This document shows, piece after piece, positions 44,871 through 56,471 of a stretch of 64,000 bases of DNA. The notes under the pieces were generated by a model. The model was given only the letters and a program-made list of their open reading frames with translations, did not search any database and was not told where the DNA came from. The number at the start of each line of letters is the position of its first letter. Positions within the stretch are counted from its first letter, which is position 1. The position numbers and the translations under genes were made by a program. The DNA is from Sophora flavescens (taxonomy: Eukaryota; Streptophyta; Magnoliopsida; Fabales; Fabaceae), in contig CM061063.1 in NCBI GenBank assembly GCA_030762895.1, positions 213,016,667 to 213,080,666 of the forward strand. Reading direction: 5' to 3'.

Positions 44871-45860
44871 CTCCGACGGCTCAGCTCGATTCGGCTAACG
44901 GCTCGTACTCGGCGCCGGGCTCAAACTTGGCCCCTCTCGACTGGCTCGAACTCGCCAACGGCTCGATTCTCGCGGGCTCAAACTTAGCCCCTCGGTGGCT
45001 CGAACTCGGCTTAACGGCTCGTACTCGGCCACTGGCTCACGCTCTGCCCCTCGACCAGCTCGTATTCGCCAACGGCTCGTGCCTCGGCCTAGGGCTCAAA
45101 CTTGGCCCTCGACCTGGCTCGAACTCGCCAACGGCTCATACTCGGCCCGGCTCACACTTGGCCCCTCCGACTGGCTCGTATTCGGCTAACGGCTCGTGCT
45201 CGGCCGCGGCTCAAACTTGGCCCTCTCGATCGGCTCGAACTCGGCCAACGGCTTGTACTCGGCCGCCGGGCTCACACTTGGCCCCTCTCACTGGCTCGTA
45301 TTCGGCCAACGGCTCGTACTCGGCCGCCGGGCTCAAACTTGGCCCCTCTGACTGGCTCGAACTCGGCTAACGGCTCGTACTCGGCCGCCGGGCTCACACT
45401 TGGCCCCTCTGACTGGCTCGTATTCGGCCAACGGCTCGTACTCGGCCTCCGGCCTCACACTTGGCCCCTCTGACTGGCTCGAACTCGGCCAACGGCTCGT
45501 ACTCGGCCGCCGGGCTCACACTTGGCCCCTCTGACTGGCTCGAACACGGCCAACGGCTCGTACTCGGCCGCCGGGATCAAACAGCCCCTCCGACTGGCTC
45601 GAACTCGGCTAACGGCTCGTGCTCCTACGCCGGGCTCACACTTGGCCCCTCTGACTGGCTCGTATTCGGCCAACGGCTCGTACTCGGCCGCCGGGCTCAA
45701 ACTTGGCCCCTCTGACTGGCTCGAACTCGGCTAACGGCTCGTACTCGGCCGCCGGGCTCACACTTGGCCCCTCTGACTGGCTCGTATTCGGCCAACGGCT
45801 CGTACTCGGCCGCCGGGCTCAAACTTGGCCCCTCTGACTGGCTCGAACTCGGCCATTAAA
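44871..45860. repeat. Element D tandem array 2, 61-bp unit with dimeric higher order
   Basis: Units run GGCCCCTCTGACTGGCTCG ... CTCGGCCGCCGGGCTCA. From about 45280 units alternate between a GAAC/CAAAC version and a GTAT/CACAC version, giving a roughly 122-bp higher-order period. The 45000-45280 part is more degenerate. Confidence 0.9.
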
Positions 45861-46789
45861 ATAAGACGCCTGCAAAATAAATACTTCGGCAAAGCAAGAG
45901 AAAATAAAACCATATTCATAATAAAATTTGTTTTTCTTTTTTTTATCACCTGATTCGTCCTCATCATTATCATAAGACCCCTTTGAGGAACAATTAATGC
46001 GGCAATCATTGGGCCTCCATGAACGTAGGCATTTGAAAAACAGGGCCAGTATTAGCTCCACGATTTCCTCCAGTTGATTCTCCAATTTTTTTTTTTAGTG
46101 CCCATTAATGCTGATTGGTTACTGCCTTATCCAATGAGATAGATTTTGAGTGCCCATGCCCATTAATGCTGATTGGTTACTGCCTTATCCAATGAGATAG
46201 ATTTTGAGTGCCCATTAATGCTGATTGGTTACTGCCTTATCCAATGAGATAGATTTTGAGTGCCCATGCCCATTAATACTGATTGGTTACTGCCTTATCC
46301 AATGAGATAGAGAGCCCTTGATTTGCGGTCATGTCCCCAGCATTCACTCCAGCCGTTATTCCCCTCTCATCACTAATTCCAAATCCAGCGCTCCTTTGAA
46401 TTAATTGGTTGGAAGAAGATCTGCCCCCACTGTTTTCAATAGAATGGTTGGGTGGGATCCCTTGATTTTCTCCATCGAAACCTCATCCTCCTTGATTCTA
46501 GGAGATATCCATTCCACTAAATCCGTTACTTCTCCCTCCAAAATCGTTAGTGTTTTGCCTCCCCCTCTCATCCTTCAACCACCGAGGGCCTCCTCCCGCC
46601 GCCATCCTCCGTGACTCTGCTCGCAGAGCAACACCCCAAACCTCCGTGATTCTGCTCGCAGAGCAACACTCCAGCCGCAACAGAAAACTCAGAACACATC
46701 CACGTCTCACATGGAGAGAACACACTCACGTCTCACCATGGTTTGTGGTATGGGAAAGTTTTGCTTCGATCCCCACAGACGGCGCCAAA
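45861..46789 (-). other. Element D 5' leader with a CCAAT-rich tandem repeat
   Basis: No gene is seen. Four copies of a 60-66-bp unit (CATTAATGCTGATTGGTTAC ... TTATCCAATGAGATAG) occupy about 46100-46312. The remaining 470 bp to the PBS are unique, moderately C/T-rich leader sequence. Short frames here are not convincing. Confidence 0.6.
46768..46787 (-). promoter_or_regulatory. Element D primer-binding site
   Basis: Minus strand TGGCGCCGTCTGTGGGGATC begins two bases inside the 5' LTR. It is the common TGGCGCC-type site of plant gypsy elements. It differs from the tRNA-Asp site of A and B, and I leave the tRNA unassigned. Confidence 0.75.
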
Positions 46790-47168
46790 TGTTCCTGCCA
46801 AGATCCGTTTTGTCCGAATCTCCATAGAACGTGAAACCAAGGGGGTTATTTTATGATTTGGGCTTGACAGAATTCAGTGATTCCGGTCCTACGTATCCCA
46901 GTGGGAATCAAAGCCAGACGTAGTTCTAGGTTCATCCCTTGGCGGGGGTGATCTCGGTCCCTTCATTTTGTGTCGGACGAGTACTAGGGAGCAAGGACTG
47001 TTTCATAGTCTCTTGGTCGACGCTAGTTCCTCTAACACGCTTTAGGGAGAGTCACCTATCTTGAGTGAAAAGGTCCTCCTCTTATGAGGGGTACTGCCCC
47101 TTTTATAATTTCTGGACTGGGCCGGGTACTTGGGCTCGGTGGCCGGGTTAATAACCTTGGCCAGTACA
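46790..47168 (-). repeat. Element D 5' LTR
   Basis: 379 bp, same length as the 3' LTR. The two differences I see are an A/C at the GGAGGGGG/GGCGGGGG site and an A/G in CTCGATCCC/CTCGGTCCC. Confidence 0.92.
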
Positions 47169-47173
47169 GTACC

Positions 47174-48194
47174 CATTTCTTATTGGGTCCTTGTGGGTTA
47201 GTGGACATAATATTTGTGCCTTTAGGCACCAAAACAAATTTATTTCTCATAGAATAATTTTTCTTATAATTGCACATATGAGAAATATGTCCAATCCTTC
47301 CACAATAATTACATGTCATATGCTTTTTATTTTTCATGTTACAATTTTCATTTCCAACTATAGAATAAATTTGACCTTCATGTATGTCACGTTTAGCAAT
47401 TGATAAATCATAGTTGGCATGAATTTCTTCTTTTTCATGTAAAGGATGTACACGTGTGAAACTCTTCGTTTTAGAAATTTCTTGAAATAAGTCCTCAATT
47501 TTATCATACAGAATTATGCAATTTTCATAGCATGGAGATGATACAAATTTCACAACATCTTCATCACAACGAAAAGTATATTCATTTTTCAATTTTTCAA
47601 ATCATTTTCAATCACTGAAATACTTTTCAAGCAGTTTAAATTCTTATTTTCTAAATATACCAATTCATCATACAACTCATTGTATGCATGTAAACATTTA
47701 TCATTCAATGGATTTAGTTTAGAATTTATTACCTCCAAGTTCATTCGAGTTGCTTGGAGAGTAATTTCTATCTTCCTGACCATTAGCTCTTTGCTTTTGT
47801 GGTCCTTCCTTTTCATGGCATGTTGTCGAGGATATCCTTCCTCCATTGAAATTTACCATTTCCTGTAATTTCTTCCCATCTCAAAAGTGTTAGTGACAAG
47901 GTAATCATAATCAAGCACATTTAAAATGTGCTCGGCACAAACACAATCTTTAATTCTCTCATAAGCATCATCGTATAAACAGTTCCGGAGAATTTGCATA
48001 GCTTTGATATTTAAACAAAAACAATTTCTATCAAACTCTGTCTGATGTTTTTTGGTTTTGAGAATGAATCCATGGACTCCAATATCCCATAAATCAACAT
48101 CAATTGACTGCATAAAAATTTAAATTTTTGCTTTCCAATAAATATAATTCTCACCATCAAAGAATGGTGGTTTGTCAAATTCAAAACCATACAT
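47174..48194 (-). pseudogene. gag: Element E Ty1/copia gag (broken)
   Basis: Minus sense from about 48194: YGFEFDKPPFFDGENYIYWK, then a stop, then MQSIDVDLWDIGVHGFIL, the N-terminal signature of copia gag (UBN2 type). A middle part (LYDDAYERIKDCVCAEHIL) and a helical part (47846-47589) follow. Last is the CCHC zinc knuckle CNYCGRIGHISHMC (about 47270-47315) and TNPQGPNKKWVP, cut by element D. Gag packages element RNA. Stops near 48118, 47853 and 47589 break the frame. Confidence 0.85.
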
Positions 48195-48263
48195 TTTAGG
48201 TAAACTTTTCAAAGGTTGCCAAAATAGGATCTTAACTCTAAGCTGTTAAGCAAATAACCAGAG

Positions 48264-48280
48264 CCGAAGCTCTGATATCA
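48264..48280 (-). promoter_or_regulatory. Element E primer-binding site (initiator tRNA-Met)
   Basis: Minus strand TGATATCAGAGCTTCGG, two bases inside the 5' LTR. It matches the plant tRNA-iMet site TGGTATCAGAGC with one mismatch. Confidence 0.85.
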
Positions 48281-48282
48281 CT

Positions 48283-49015
48283 TGTTGGCCATGGCAACCA
48301 TACCTAAGAGGGGGGGATTGGGTTTTAAATAAAAATGATAACTTTTTCAATAAATCAAAACCCTTTGAAACTTTAAACAGAATTAGCAGCGGATAAATTG
48401 TTCGTTTCAAAATAAAGCGTTGTTGCTTGCAAATAAAAACGTTTTTGCAAAAATCAAAACAAAAGTAAAAGAGATAAGGGATAAGAAGATGAACACAACG
48501 ATATATCCTGGTTCGACCACAGACTACCCACGTCGCCTACGTCCAGTCCCCAAGGCAATACCACCAAAGGATTTCAATCAATCCCTAGCTTTTATACAGG
48601 AACAGCTAGAACCTTTACAATAACCAGAACTCCTCACAGACCAGGGACGTACTATCCCCCAGTGACAGAGTCTCAAATCCCTAGCTTTTAAACAGGTGCA
48701 GCTATAACCTTTACAGTGGAATAACACCCACTAATCCCTTACAAGAGATATACCATCTCTTGCAAGAATGGTAACCAAAGGAGGTTTGAGTCAATCTGAC
48801 TCTCACCAACAGTATGCACTCTTAATAGTGCTGATAAAACAATTTTAAGCACAAATACAATCACACTTATATGGTGTATAAAGCTCTCAAGATAATATGG
48901 TCAAAGTGATAGTGCAAGAGAAAGATTATAGGGAATATGATAATCAGAGTTTTAGCACAGAGAAAATGGTAGTGTTCTCTTTTTAATGGCTGCCTAACTT
49001 TGCTTTTATATGTGG
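48283..49015 (-). repeat. Element E 5' LTR (truncated by LTR G)
   Basis: Starts TGTTGGCCATGGC and runs colinear with the 3' LTR until GCTTTTATATGTGG, where LTR G begins at 49016. It carries an extra segment with a repeated CCCTAGCTTTT(A)AACAGG (about 48600-48690). Confidence 0.82.
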
Positions 49016-49413
49016 TGTAACATCCATGATTTTATGTATGGTTTACGTATGAGGATTAGAGTTAGGACTTGCATTACATATCTGGGATGTTGTTTGAGGT
49101 TTAAAGACCTTTGCATGGCAAGTACGCAGCCTTATCGAGGGAGTTGGAACATAGGAACTAAACTAGGGTTTCCCGGTTACCGTCTTTGAGACGTCTGAGT
49201 GTGAAATGAGAATTTTGGAGTTAGAGTTGAGATTATGCCTTTTTGATGGTTTTAGGTTGTTTATTAGGTCCTAATGAGCCTATATCTCAAATTTGAGCGC
49301 AATCGGATGTCGAACAGACCCTGAACGCAACGTGTTGACTTTTTGTTAGAAGTCAACACTCGAGCGTGGTTGTATCCATGCTCAAGCGCCCAAGCCAACC
49401 AGACAAGGGCCAT
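49016..49413 (+). repeat. LTR G, 5' part
   Basis: Begins TGTAACATCC, the usual start of long gypsy chromovirus-type LTRs, directly after the E LTR. It ends at the target-site copy GCCAT (49409-49413) of element F and resumes at 60275. Both parts share the CTCAAGCGTGG/CTCGAGCGTGG motif. No partner LTR is in the window. Confidence 0.65.
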
Positions 49414-52400
49414 TGTAAAACCCTAGTTTTTATACCTATGATTAATTATTTTGTTTGGATGTTTATGTTTATTATGTTATGTGGTTTAGTTTGAGTAATT
49501 AAATTACTCTCTTCAATTTATTTTATTAGGTGCGTTAGCACTGACTTATTTCAGTGAATGCACGTCTACTAGACAATAATTTATGTTATTGTCACTATTA
49601 TACCAGTACAGAAAAATATTTTAAATAATGTGATTAAGAGAAAAGTATTTTCATATTCTCATTCTATTTAATTTTAGAGTTGAAAATATTTTGGTTTGAC
49701 ATTTATCGGAGATTAAATTTTGGACTGAGTATTTTCTTAGTTGATCAATTCAATTATTAATCTTTACTCTAATTTGAATTTCGAAATTATATCTTTATCA
49801 ATCTTTATTTTTAGATTCTAAAAAGTAAAAACATGTTTATTTTAGGCCTAATATTTATCACTCATTTTGTACATATCACTAAGTAATTTGTTTAAAAAAA
49901 ACTCATTTTCTCTCTTTTCTCTCTCTTTTCTCGACGCTAACTCTCTCTTTCTCCCTTTTCTTCTCTGCTTCTTCTCTTTCTTTCTTCCTTTCTTCTTTCT
50001 CTTTTCTTCTTCTTCCTTCTTCTTCCTCCCCCCAAACTCACCTTCCTTCCTTCCTTGAAGCAGCCGCGCGACCGCCGCCCCTGCACCGCCATCGAACGCG
50101 CCGCATGAGGAGGAGGAGACAGCTGCGACCCAGCTCGTCTCCAACACGGCTTGACCTCTGCTCCGCCGATCGACGCCGGCCGCCGTCGCAGGATCACCAT
50201 TTTCGGTCACTGCAGTGCTTCCATGACATCTCTATTCGCGTCCTCCTTCTTCCTGGTGGTGTTCACATAGAAACCTATGGTTCCTACCATATCTCAGAAC
50301 TCCGGGAGCCGCCGTGACGCCGCCGCCGCTACACCCCAAGACAGCCACCATGTCATCTTTCCTAGTCACCTTGGGTAAGAGTTTTACCTCTAACCTCTTC
50401 TCTTTTGTAAATCCCCAAATTGATTTTGAAACCCTAATCCTAACCCTCTGATTTCAGATTTTAATCTTAAGATTTAAACTTGTTTTATGAAATTAGGACT
50501 GTGAAATTGTGTTTCCCTAAACCAATTTCATTATTCTGAATTTTCCCTAAATTTTAATAAGGAGCCCTAAAACCCCAATTTGATTTTATTTGAATTTGGG
50601 AATGTTTTTGTGAAATTAATTATGATTTAGTGCAATTAGGACTCTAAATGGATGATTTCCCAAGGTTCTTTTCATGATCTTTTAATCAAAACAAAGTTTC
50701 CTTAAAGGATATTGGGAAGCGTGAGCTTCAAACATGATTTTCTTTAAAAATAACCTTGTTTGGTAATTGGATTAAGTGTTAAGATAAAGTTAGAATGTGT
50801 GTTTGATCATGTGAAATTGATTTCTTGATTTTTGTTGTTGCGCGTTGTTGGATTCCCTCTCTGAGACGTTTGACACGGCTATGCTTGCTTGATGGAGTAG
50901 ATAGTTACACTCTTGGAGCTAATGTGAGTATTAAGACGAGGATCCTTTACTTGTCTTCAAAGGTAAGGGGAGTTTGCCTAGGGATATTCAATAATCTGTA
51001 TGCATGTGTGTATGTGTTTAACTGGATATTTATATGTTAATTGAGCTTACTTGATAATCTAATGTACCTGAACTGTTATGCTATTATCTGATGTTGAACT
51101 GTACTTGTTCTAAATGATATAATGCATATATGTGATGAACTGCTTTCAACTGTGATATTAGCATTGAACTGATGTTATATACTGTTGTTGATTGAAAGTT
51201 TGCTAAGCCAGAAGTGCGTCTGTGCTCAACCGTTATGAGGATTAAAAACCTTAATAAGCTTTGAAGATAAAGGGATTGGTGTTCTTTTCCAAAAGCTCTT
51301 TAAACTTAAAGTACTTGTTTTCAATGTTGAAATGGTTTTGGTGAACTATTGTTATACAAGAGAAAAATCCTTTTCGAACTATGTGTCTTCAAGTGAAAAC
51401 TTTCAAGATTATTTGGCAATATCCTATTGGGGGAAGTATTTCAAAGATAAAAGTATTTCAAAGATGCTTTATAAAAGACTTTCAAAGAAAAGGTTTTTCC
51501 TAAATATTTTAGAAACTTTCCGATAGCCTGGATAGGTTATCGATGATTCGGTTTTGAATTTGATTTTCACTGAACGAAAAATAAGTACTTAAGAAAGAGA
51601 ATCTAGTACGCGAGACGTCGCCTCTAGTATTCAGTTATATGAACGTGATCTTGGATCAGTGTTAATTCGGGACTACGAGTCCTGGTTATGATGTTATGGA
51701 CTGAGAGTCCAATTCTCGAAATCGAGGACAGTGCATTCTGATTTCATTGTTGTGGACTGTATGTCCTAATCACGTTGTGTTGGACTGTGTCTTCTAACCA
51801 CGTGTGATGAATGCGTTCTGATTTCATTGTTGTGGACTGTATATCCTAATCACGTTGTGTTGGACTGTGTCTTCTAACCACGTGTGATGAACATTGTTAA
51901 AGGTGAATGTTGCTTTCTACGACCACAAGCCTAGGACTGGTGCATCGGTCTCGGGCGTTGTGATTGAGCATTCGGACTGTGTGTCCTATGCTTCTAAGTT
52001 TTCAAGTGATGGGGAAATGATGATTAAGTCGTTAGCTTTGAGCTGCGACAATGAAAAAGAATGAACACAAAGAAAACCTTTTAAATAAAATATTTTCTCA
52101 TGTGCATTTCACCAGGCAGACGTGCCTTTCTTACATATCAGATACAAGGTGGTGTCTGGGAGTCTGTCCATGTAAACCAAGTGAAGAGGCACATGTGACG
52201 TTGCTCGTCCTGAGACCTTATGCATGAGGGTAAGGAGGCAACTGCCCGGTGGGCTAGAGATTGACCAACTCTAATACTTCTCCAGGGAAAACGGTGTTGA
52301 GATCTCATGAGATTAAGTTAGAGCCTGATATTGAAGTGTCATGCATATTTTCAAAAGATTGACTGTGCGGGTTTGAGACCCTTTGATATAACACTGATGT

Positions 52401-53194
52401 TATGTATATGCATGATTTAACTGCTTATATGATTATGTGATGCATGTATCATGTATATGGTTGTTGTGTGATATATCCATTTGTCGGTATCTCACCCTTA
52501 TAAACATATCAGGTTTCTTCTGGTTTGCTATTGTACCCTGGGTATTTTAGTACAGATGTGCAGAGGAGTCTTCCTAAGTCACTCAGAGACTTAGATCTAG
52601 TTGCTTGAGGAAGTATTTGATTGTGGAACGATCACGTGAGTTCTTCTCAGGAATAACTTTTAGAATGACCAGCTTAGGGTTTGAGACTTGGATTTTTGAT
52701 AAGTATGTATGAGTATGACTCGGAGAGTCTATATTTTAAAACGGAATGTTTATGGCTCGGAGAGCATCTCTTTTGAATGAAAACTTAAACTTTTCATTTT
52801 GGTCATGTATAGCTAATTGATATAACTATCTTTAGCATATTAATGCCTGGTTGTATTTGGTGTAACTAGAATTCTGGAATGAAAATGTAATTATTTTAGC
52901 AGGTGTTCTTTTACCTGGGATGTCAGAATTACAGAGGAGACTCTGTCGAAATTTTCGTAAAATACTATCTTTTAGTCAAGTATATTCTTTAAATTAAATA
53001 GGCTTGCCATACTATGATAGTAAGTCTGTGTGCCAATCAAGGCTTAGGAGTCGTGACAAAATTTTTATACCCAATTTCAGATACTTATATACTTATATAA
53101 ATTATTTTCCGAAAGCACCAGCAAATTATCTTTTAATTTAAATTCCGCACGTGTTACGTAAGTAATGCCCCAAGGGGGGGGGGGGGGCGTTACA
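49414..53194 (+). repeat. Element F 5' LTR
   Basis: 3781 bp. Features: a pyrimidine-rich tract (49905-50060) followed by a GC-rich segment (50065-50330), an 82-bp tandem duplication (about 51728-51890) with GGACTN4-5GTCC dyads, and a 14-G run (53174-53187) just before the terminus. Open frames in the GC-rich segment occur in both LTR copies and look like leader sequence, not a gene. Confidence 0.92.
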
Positions 53195-56100
53195 AGGTGG
53201 TTTCAGAGCTGGTCGAGTCTTTCGGGATCTTTGGGGAATAGGTCTGTTAAGTTTTGTTGTGTGATCTCTGGTTGGCTCTTGTTTGAATTGTTTCTTGTTG
53301 AAGCAATGTGTGTTGACGCACAAGTATATGTTTCTTGATGGTTTTCCAAGGGCTTTATGTCCTGGGAGACCTTAGATCTTGAATGTTACTTGGGTTCGAA
53401 TATGACATTCGATTATCCTTGCGAATCGTGTCTGATATTCGAAACAAGGTGCTTGTGTAAAGGGTTTTTCCGGGAGTGTTCCCTGGAAATATTCTAGGTT
53501 TATGGTTAGCAAAGGACATTGATTTTTGATCGATCTAGTTTCGGATTGATCGGATCTCTCACGCTTTGTGTAGGATGTTACTGCGAAGTTAAAACGAGTT
53601 AGATGACTCATTCAACTGAAAGATCGGTGGTCTGAACCGTTTGTTAGACCGAGTGTTTTCCTTGTGAAGCACCAATGTTGTGTGAAGGCTCGTGTCACCG
53701 TCTGGATTCCTGACAACTAAGTAATGGACGAATTATGAACAAGTATTTTCTGACTTTAATTTGAAATCTGTCAGGACTCCTGAATTAGTTATGCTAATTC
53801 ATTAATTTCCAGTTATTCATTTCTTTTTTTGTGAGAAGTCGTACTCACACTTCTAAATAATCCTCGATGTATTAGACATTTGAGTGAATTGATTTATCGG
53901 AATTCATTGGTCTGGATACTTTCACATTTTGTGGAGAGAAGTGGTTATGACTATTTCTTGAGTTATAACACAGATAATTTCGTGATAGCAGAAGTTTCTT
54001 GGTGAAACTTAGTTTCGTCACTTCTATTTTTGGTAGGGGTGAAAGTCATCATTTTGTAAATTCCTTGTACTAAGAATAAGAATTAATCCTCTTTGGATTA
54101 GAAGTTATTCACCCTTTGATTCCTTAAATCCGCTGGAAGATTCTTGTGGAAGAATGAACTTTATTAGATTCATGTTTGTAAATGTGTATTGATCATGCAT
54201 TTTTACACCCACGAACCTGATGGAGGGATCTTTTTCCATACTGGATGTTCCGATATCCTTCAAATTAATGAAATTCTTTTCTATGCTTATGTGAAAGTGA
54301 AATCCAAAAAAATTTCTTTTCTTGAGAAATTCTTTTATGATCACTAAGGTCATGTCTTATTGTCGTTCGAAAGTGCTTGTTGTCATTGATCATCTTAATT
54401 CTATGTATTCTCCAAATGTTGTCGATGTGTGATCCATCTCATCAGTCGTGAGTTGGATATCTCCTCATCAAGATGTACAATTGAGACCTTCCTTATGGAG
54501 ATGTTGGCATTCCTTCAATCTTTGTTATGAGTTTTCTGAAGACATGTATGAGTCTTGTTTGAATTCAAGTGATCGTTGATCGATTGGTGAAGGTTTACAT
54601 CTTCTTACGAGTTAAGATCCACAAGCAGATTTAGTGAACCGAATAGTGTATCAAGTATCAGAGAATTGTTTAGACTTCATGGAGTATCTTTAAGTGTTGT
54701 TTCAGATGAAAAACGGAAGTTTATCAACGTGTGTCGGTTAAGTTTACTTGAAGTGTTGAGTACTAAGTTGAGACTAAGTCCAACTGATCATCCTCACTGG
54801 GATGGATAAGGAATGAGGTGACCTATCTTTAGCAGGTTAGTTGGGAGATAGTGTGGTACCTAATTTTTGTCATCTCTATGGGAGGACGAACCAGAGTTGA
54901 TAGGAGTTTCGTTAGTGGATAGATGTGAATGGTATTATGAGAACCCTTAAGTTCAACATCATTGAGTGAGATGATTACAATGGACCTTATCATGATCGAG
55001 GCAGATATATCATTAAAGGAATTTAGAGTAGTGATCAATGTTTATGGTTAATGTTGACTTAGTGAGTCCGAGGATTAACGGAAAAATATATGGTAGTTTT
55101 CCTTAAGCTGAACGGACGTAGTAAAGAGGAGTTCTTGAGTGAAACTAAGTTGTTAGAAAAGTTTAAGAATTATGATTTTGGATAATTCAAGTTGGAATGA
55201 TTCCCTTTGATTGTAGTTGCATGGAGAAATGTAATCGTATTCTTTAAGATTGAAATAAATGACTATGATATAATTTGGAGTGGTGAAATATGTCCAAAGG
55301 AAACTAAGACTATAATTGTGTACTTGAGTTGAAGGTTGATATACGTGATATAGTTAAGTGTTGAACTTGATGTTCGTTGTGAGGATAAGGTGTTGAAGAA
55401 GTTTTGCTAGTAGACAAACTTTGAGGCAAGAAGTGATTAAGTTTTGATTGTGTCTTTCGAGTGTGATAAACTATGGCGAAATGTTTATAATCTTTGAGGT
55501 CTTATTTTGGTAAAAATGTGGTTGATGATCCATAGTGGAAACTAGATATTTTAAATCCAAGATTGCCATTAGGGAGTGTCCACCTGGATTTCTTGGCTTT
55601 GTTTTGGTGCAACTCCTAGGGGTTATGGCCTTAGAGAAACTCTGTTTTTTAATCTCTTTTCTCGGCTTCAAATAAATAAGACAAGGCAATATACGATACA
55701 AGCATTTCCTTGCATAAGTTATATAGCTATGTCTTTAGATAAAGGAATTGTTAGGAGTTGTGTATTTTCCTTGGACAATAGAGTAAAGGTGCATAGGAAA
55801 TTTCTTAAACTAGGGATACTAACAGGGCCTGAGAACCAAATTGAAAATGAGAGGCAAATGAAGGATATGAAATCGAAGTAGGCAAAAGATCCGAGAGGAA
55901 TTAAGAAGAGAACAGACTATGTTGGATGTGGTAAGATTCAATTTTAATAAGATTGAATTTCTTAGGTTTTTGGCGCAAAGTATATCATGTGCACTTCAGG
56001 AATGTTATGACGTTTTGGTTGGAGATTTGAAGAGTGTGAATTTGGTATGACTAAAAGAGTAGACTAAGCCCAAATGGACTAAGACTATGATTGCATCTCT

Positions 56101-56471
56101 TGAGTAGAAGGTTAATTGATGTTATGGTAAAGTTAGTGTTGGTTTTGATGTTAGCTGTGAAAGTTAGATATTGGAGAAAGTTTTCTAATGGATCTATAAT
56201 GAGAAGTGAAGAGATTAAGCATTGATTTTGTTCTTTAAAGTGTTGTAGACTAAGATGAAATATCAAAGGTAGTGGAGCTAATGCGGTAGTGAAAAGTTTC
56301 AACGATAAATAGAATGGCATAAGAATTGATCCTGTTATGGTGTTATAGATGAAAGGAATGAAGCGATGAGAATATAAAGCAAGATTTTAGAGTTAAAGTG
56401 TGATTACAAAATCCTGTGTAGTTTTGAGCTACGAAATTTCGAGGACGAAATTTTTTTAAGAGGGGTAGTAA
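53195..56471 (+). other. Element F interior, largely unrecognisable
   Basis: The PBS TGGTTTCAGAGCTGG (53198-53212, initiator tRNA-Met type with one change) opens it. The PPT AAGAGGGGTAG (about 56459-56468) closes it. Apart from the integrase remnant at 54600-54930, I see no gag, protease or reverse transcriptase in any frame. Short frames such as 55576-55881 have no recognisable motif. Confidence 0.7.
54600..54930 (+). pseudogene. Element F integrase remnant
   Basis: One frame reads ELFRLHGVSLSVVSDEKRKF (second catalytic Asp region of chromovirus integrase), then LSTKLRLSPTDHPHWDG, a stop at about 54807, and later LWEDEPELIG, which resembles the post-core segment. Roughly 100 codons remain with stops and substitutions. 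The match is by family pattern, weaker than for the Athila integrase. Confidence 0.65.

Larger units (their letters stand above)
42483..47168 (-). mobile_element. Element D: non-autonomous LTR retrotransposon with internal satellite
   Basis: Two 379-bp LTRs (TGTTCCTGCC...CCAGTACA) with only two visible differences are flanked by a perfect duplication GTACC (42478-42482, 47169-47173). The PBS at the right LTR and the PPT at the left LTR show minus orientation. The interior has no gag or pol. It carries an LTR-like segment, GC-rich tandem arrays over nearly 2 kb and a second small array. The near-identical LTRs imply a recent insertion. Confidence 0.92.
26556..49015 (-). mobile_element. Element E: Ty1/copia retrotransposon with nested insertions
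   Basis: Read on the minus strand: 5' LTR (48283-49015, cut by LTR G), an initiator-tRNA-Met PBS, gag, a short coding remnant, a long AT-rich interior, then a PPT and the 3' LTR (26556-27963, missing its outer 121 bp). The polymerase region is absent. The interior is split by solo LTR I and element D; both leave clean 5-bp duplications that rejoin the E sequence. Confidence 0.8.

Noticed and set aside
43985..45860. Long open frames on both strands with peptide repeats such as GRVRAGYLLQAK
   Set aside because: They are produced by the 66-bp and 61-bp GC-rich tandem arrays of element D. Several frames are open at once and none has a recognisable domain.
49848..50317. GC-rich open frames on both strands in LTR F as a host gene (also 56925-57509)
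   Set aside because: The same frames occur in both LTR copies, are flanked by CT-rich leader, and show low-complexity Arg/Lys or Ser/Phe composition without a domain.
53195..54599. Search for gag, protease and RT in the element F interior
   Set aside because: No motif could be supported in any frame; only the integrase remnant further downstream was convincing.
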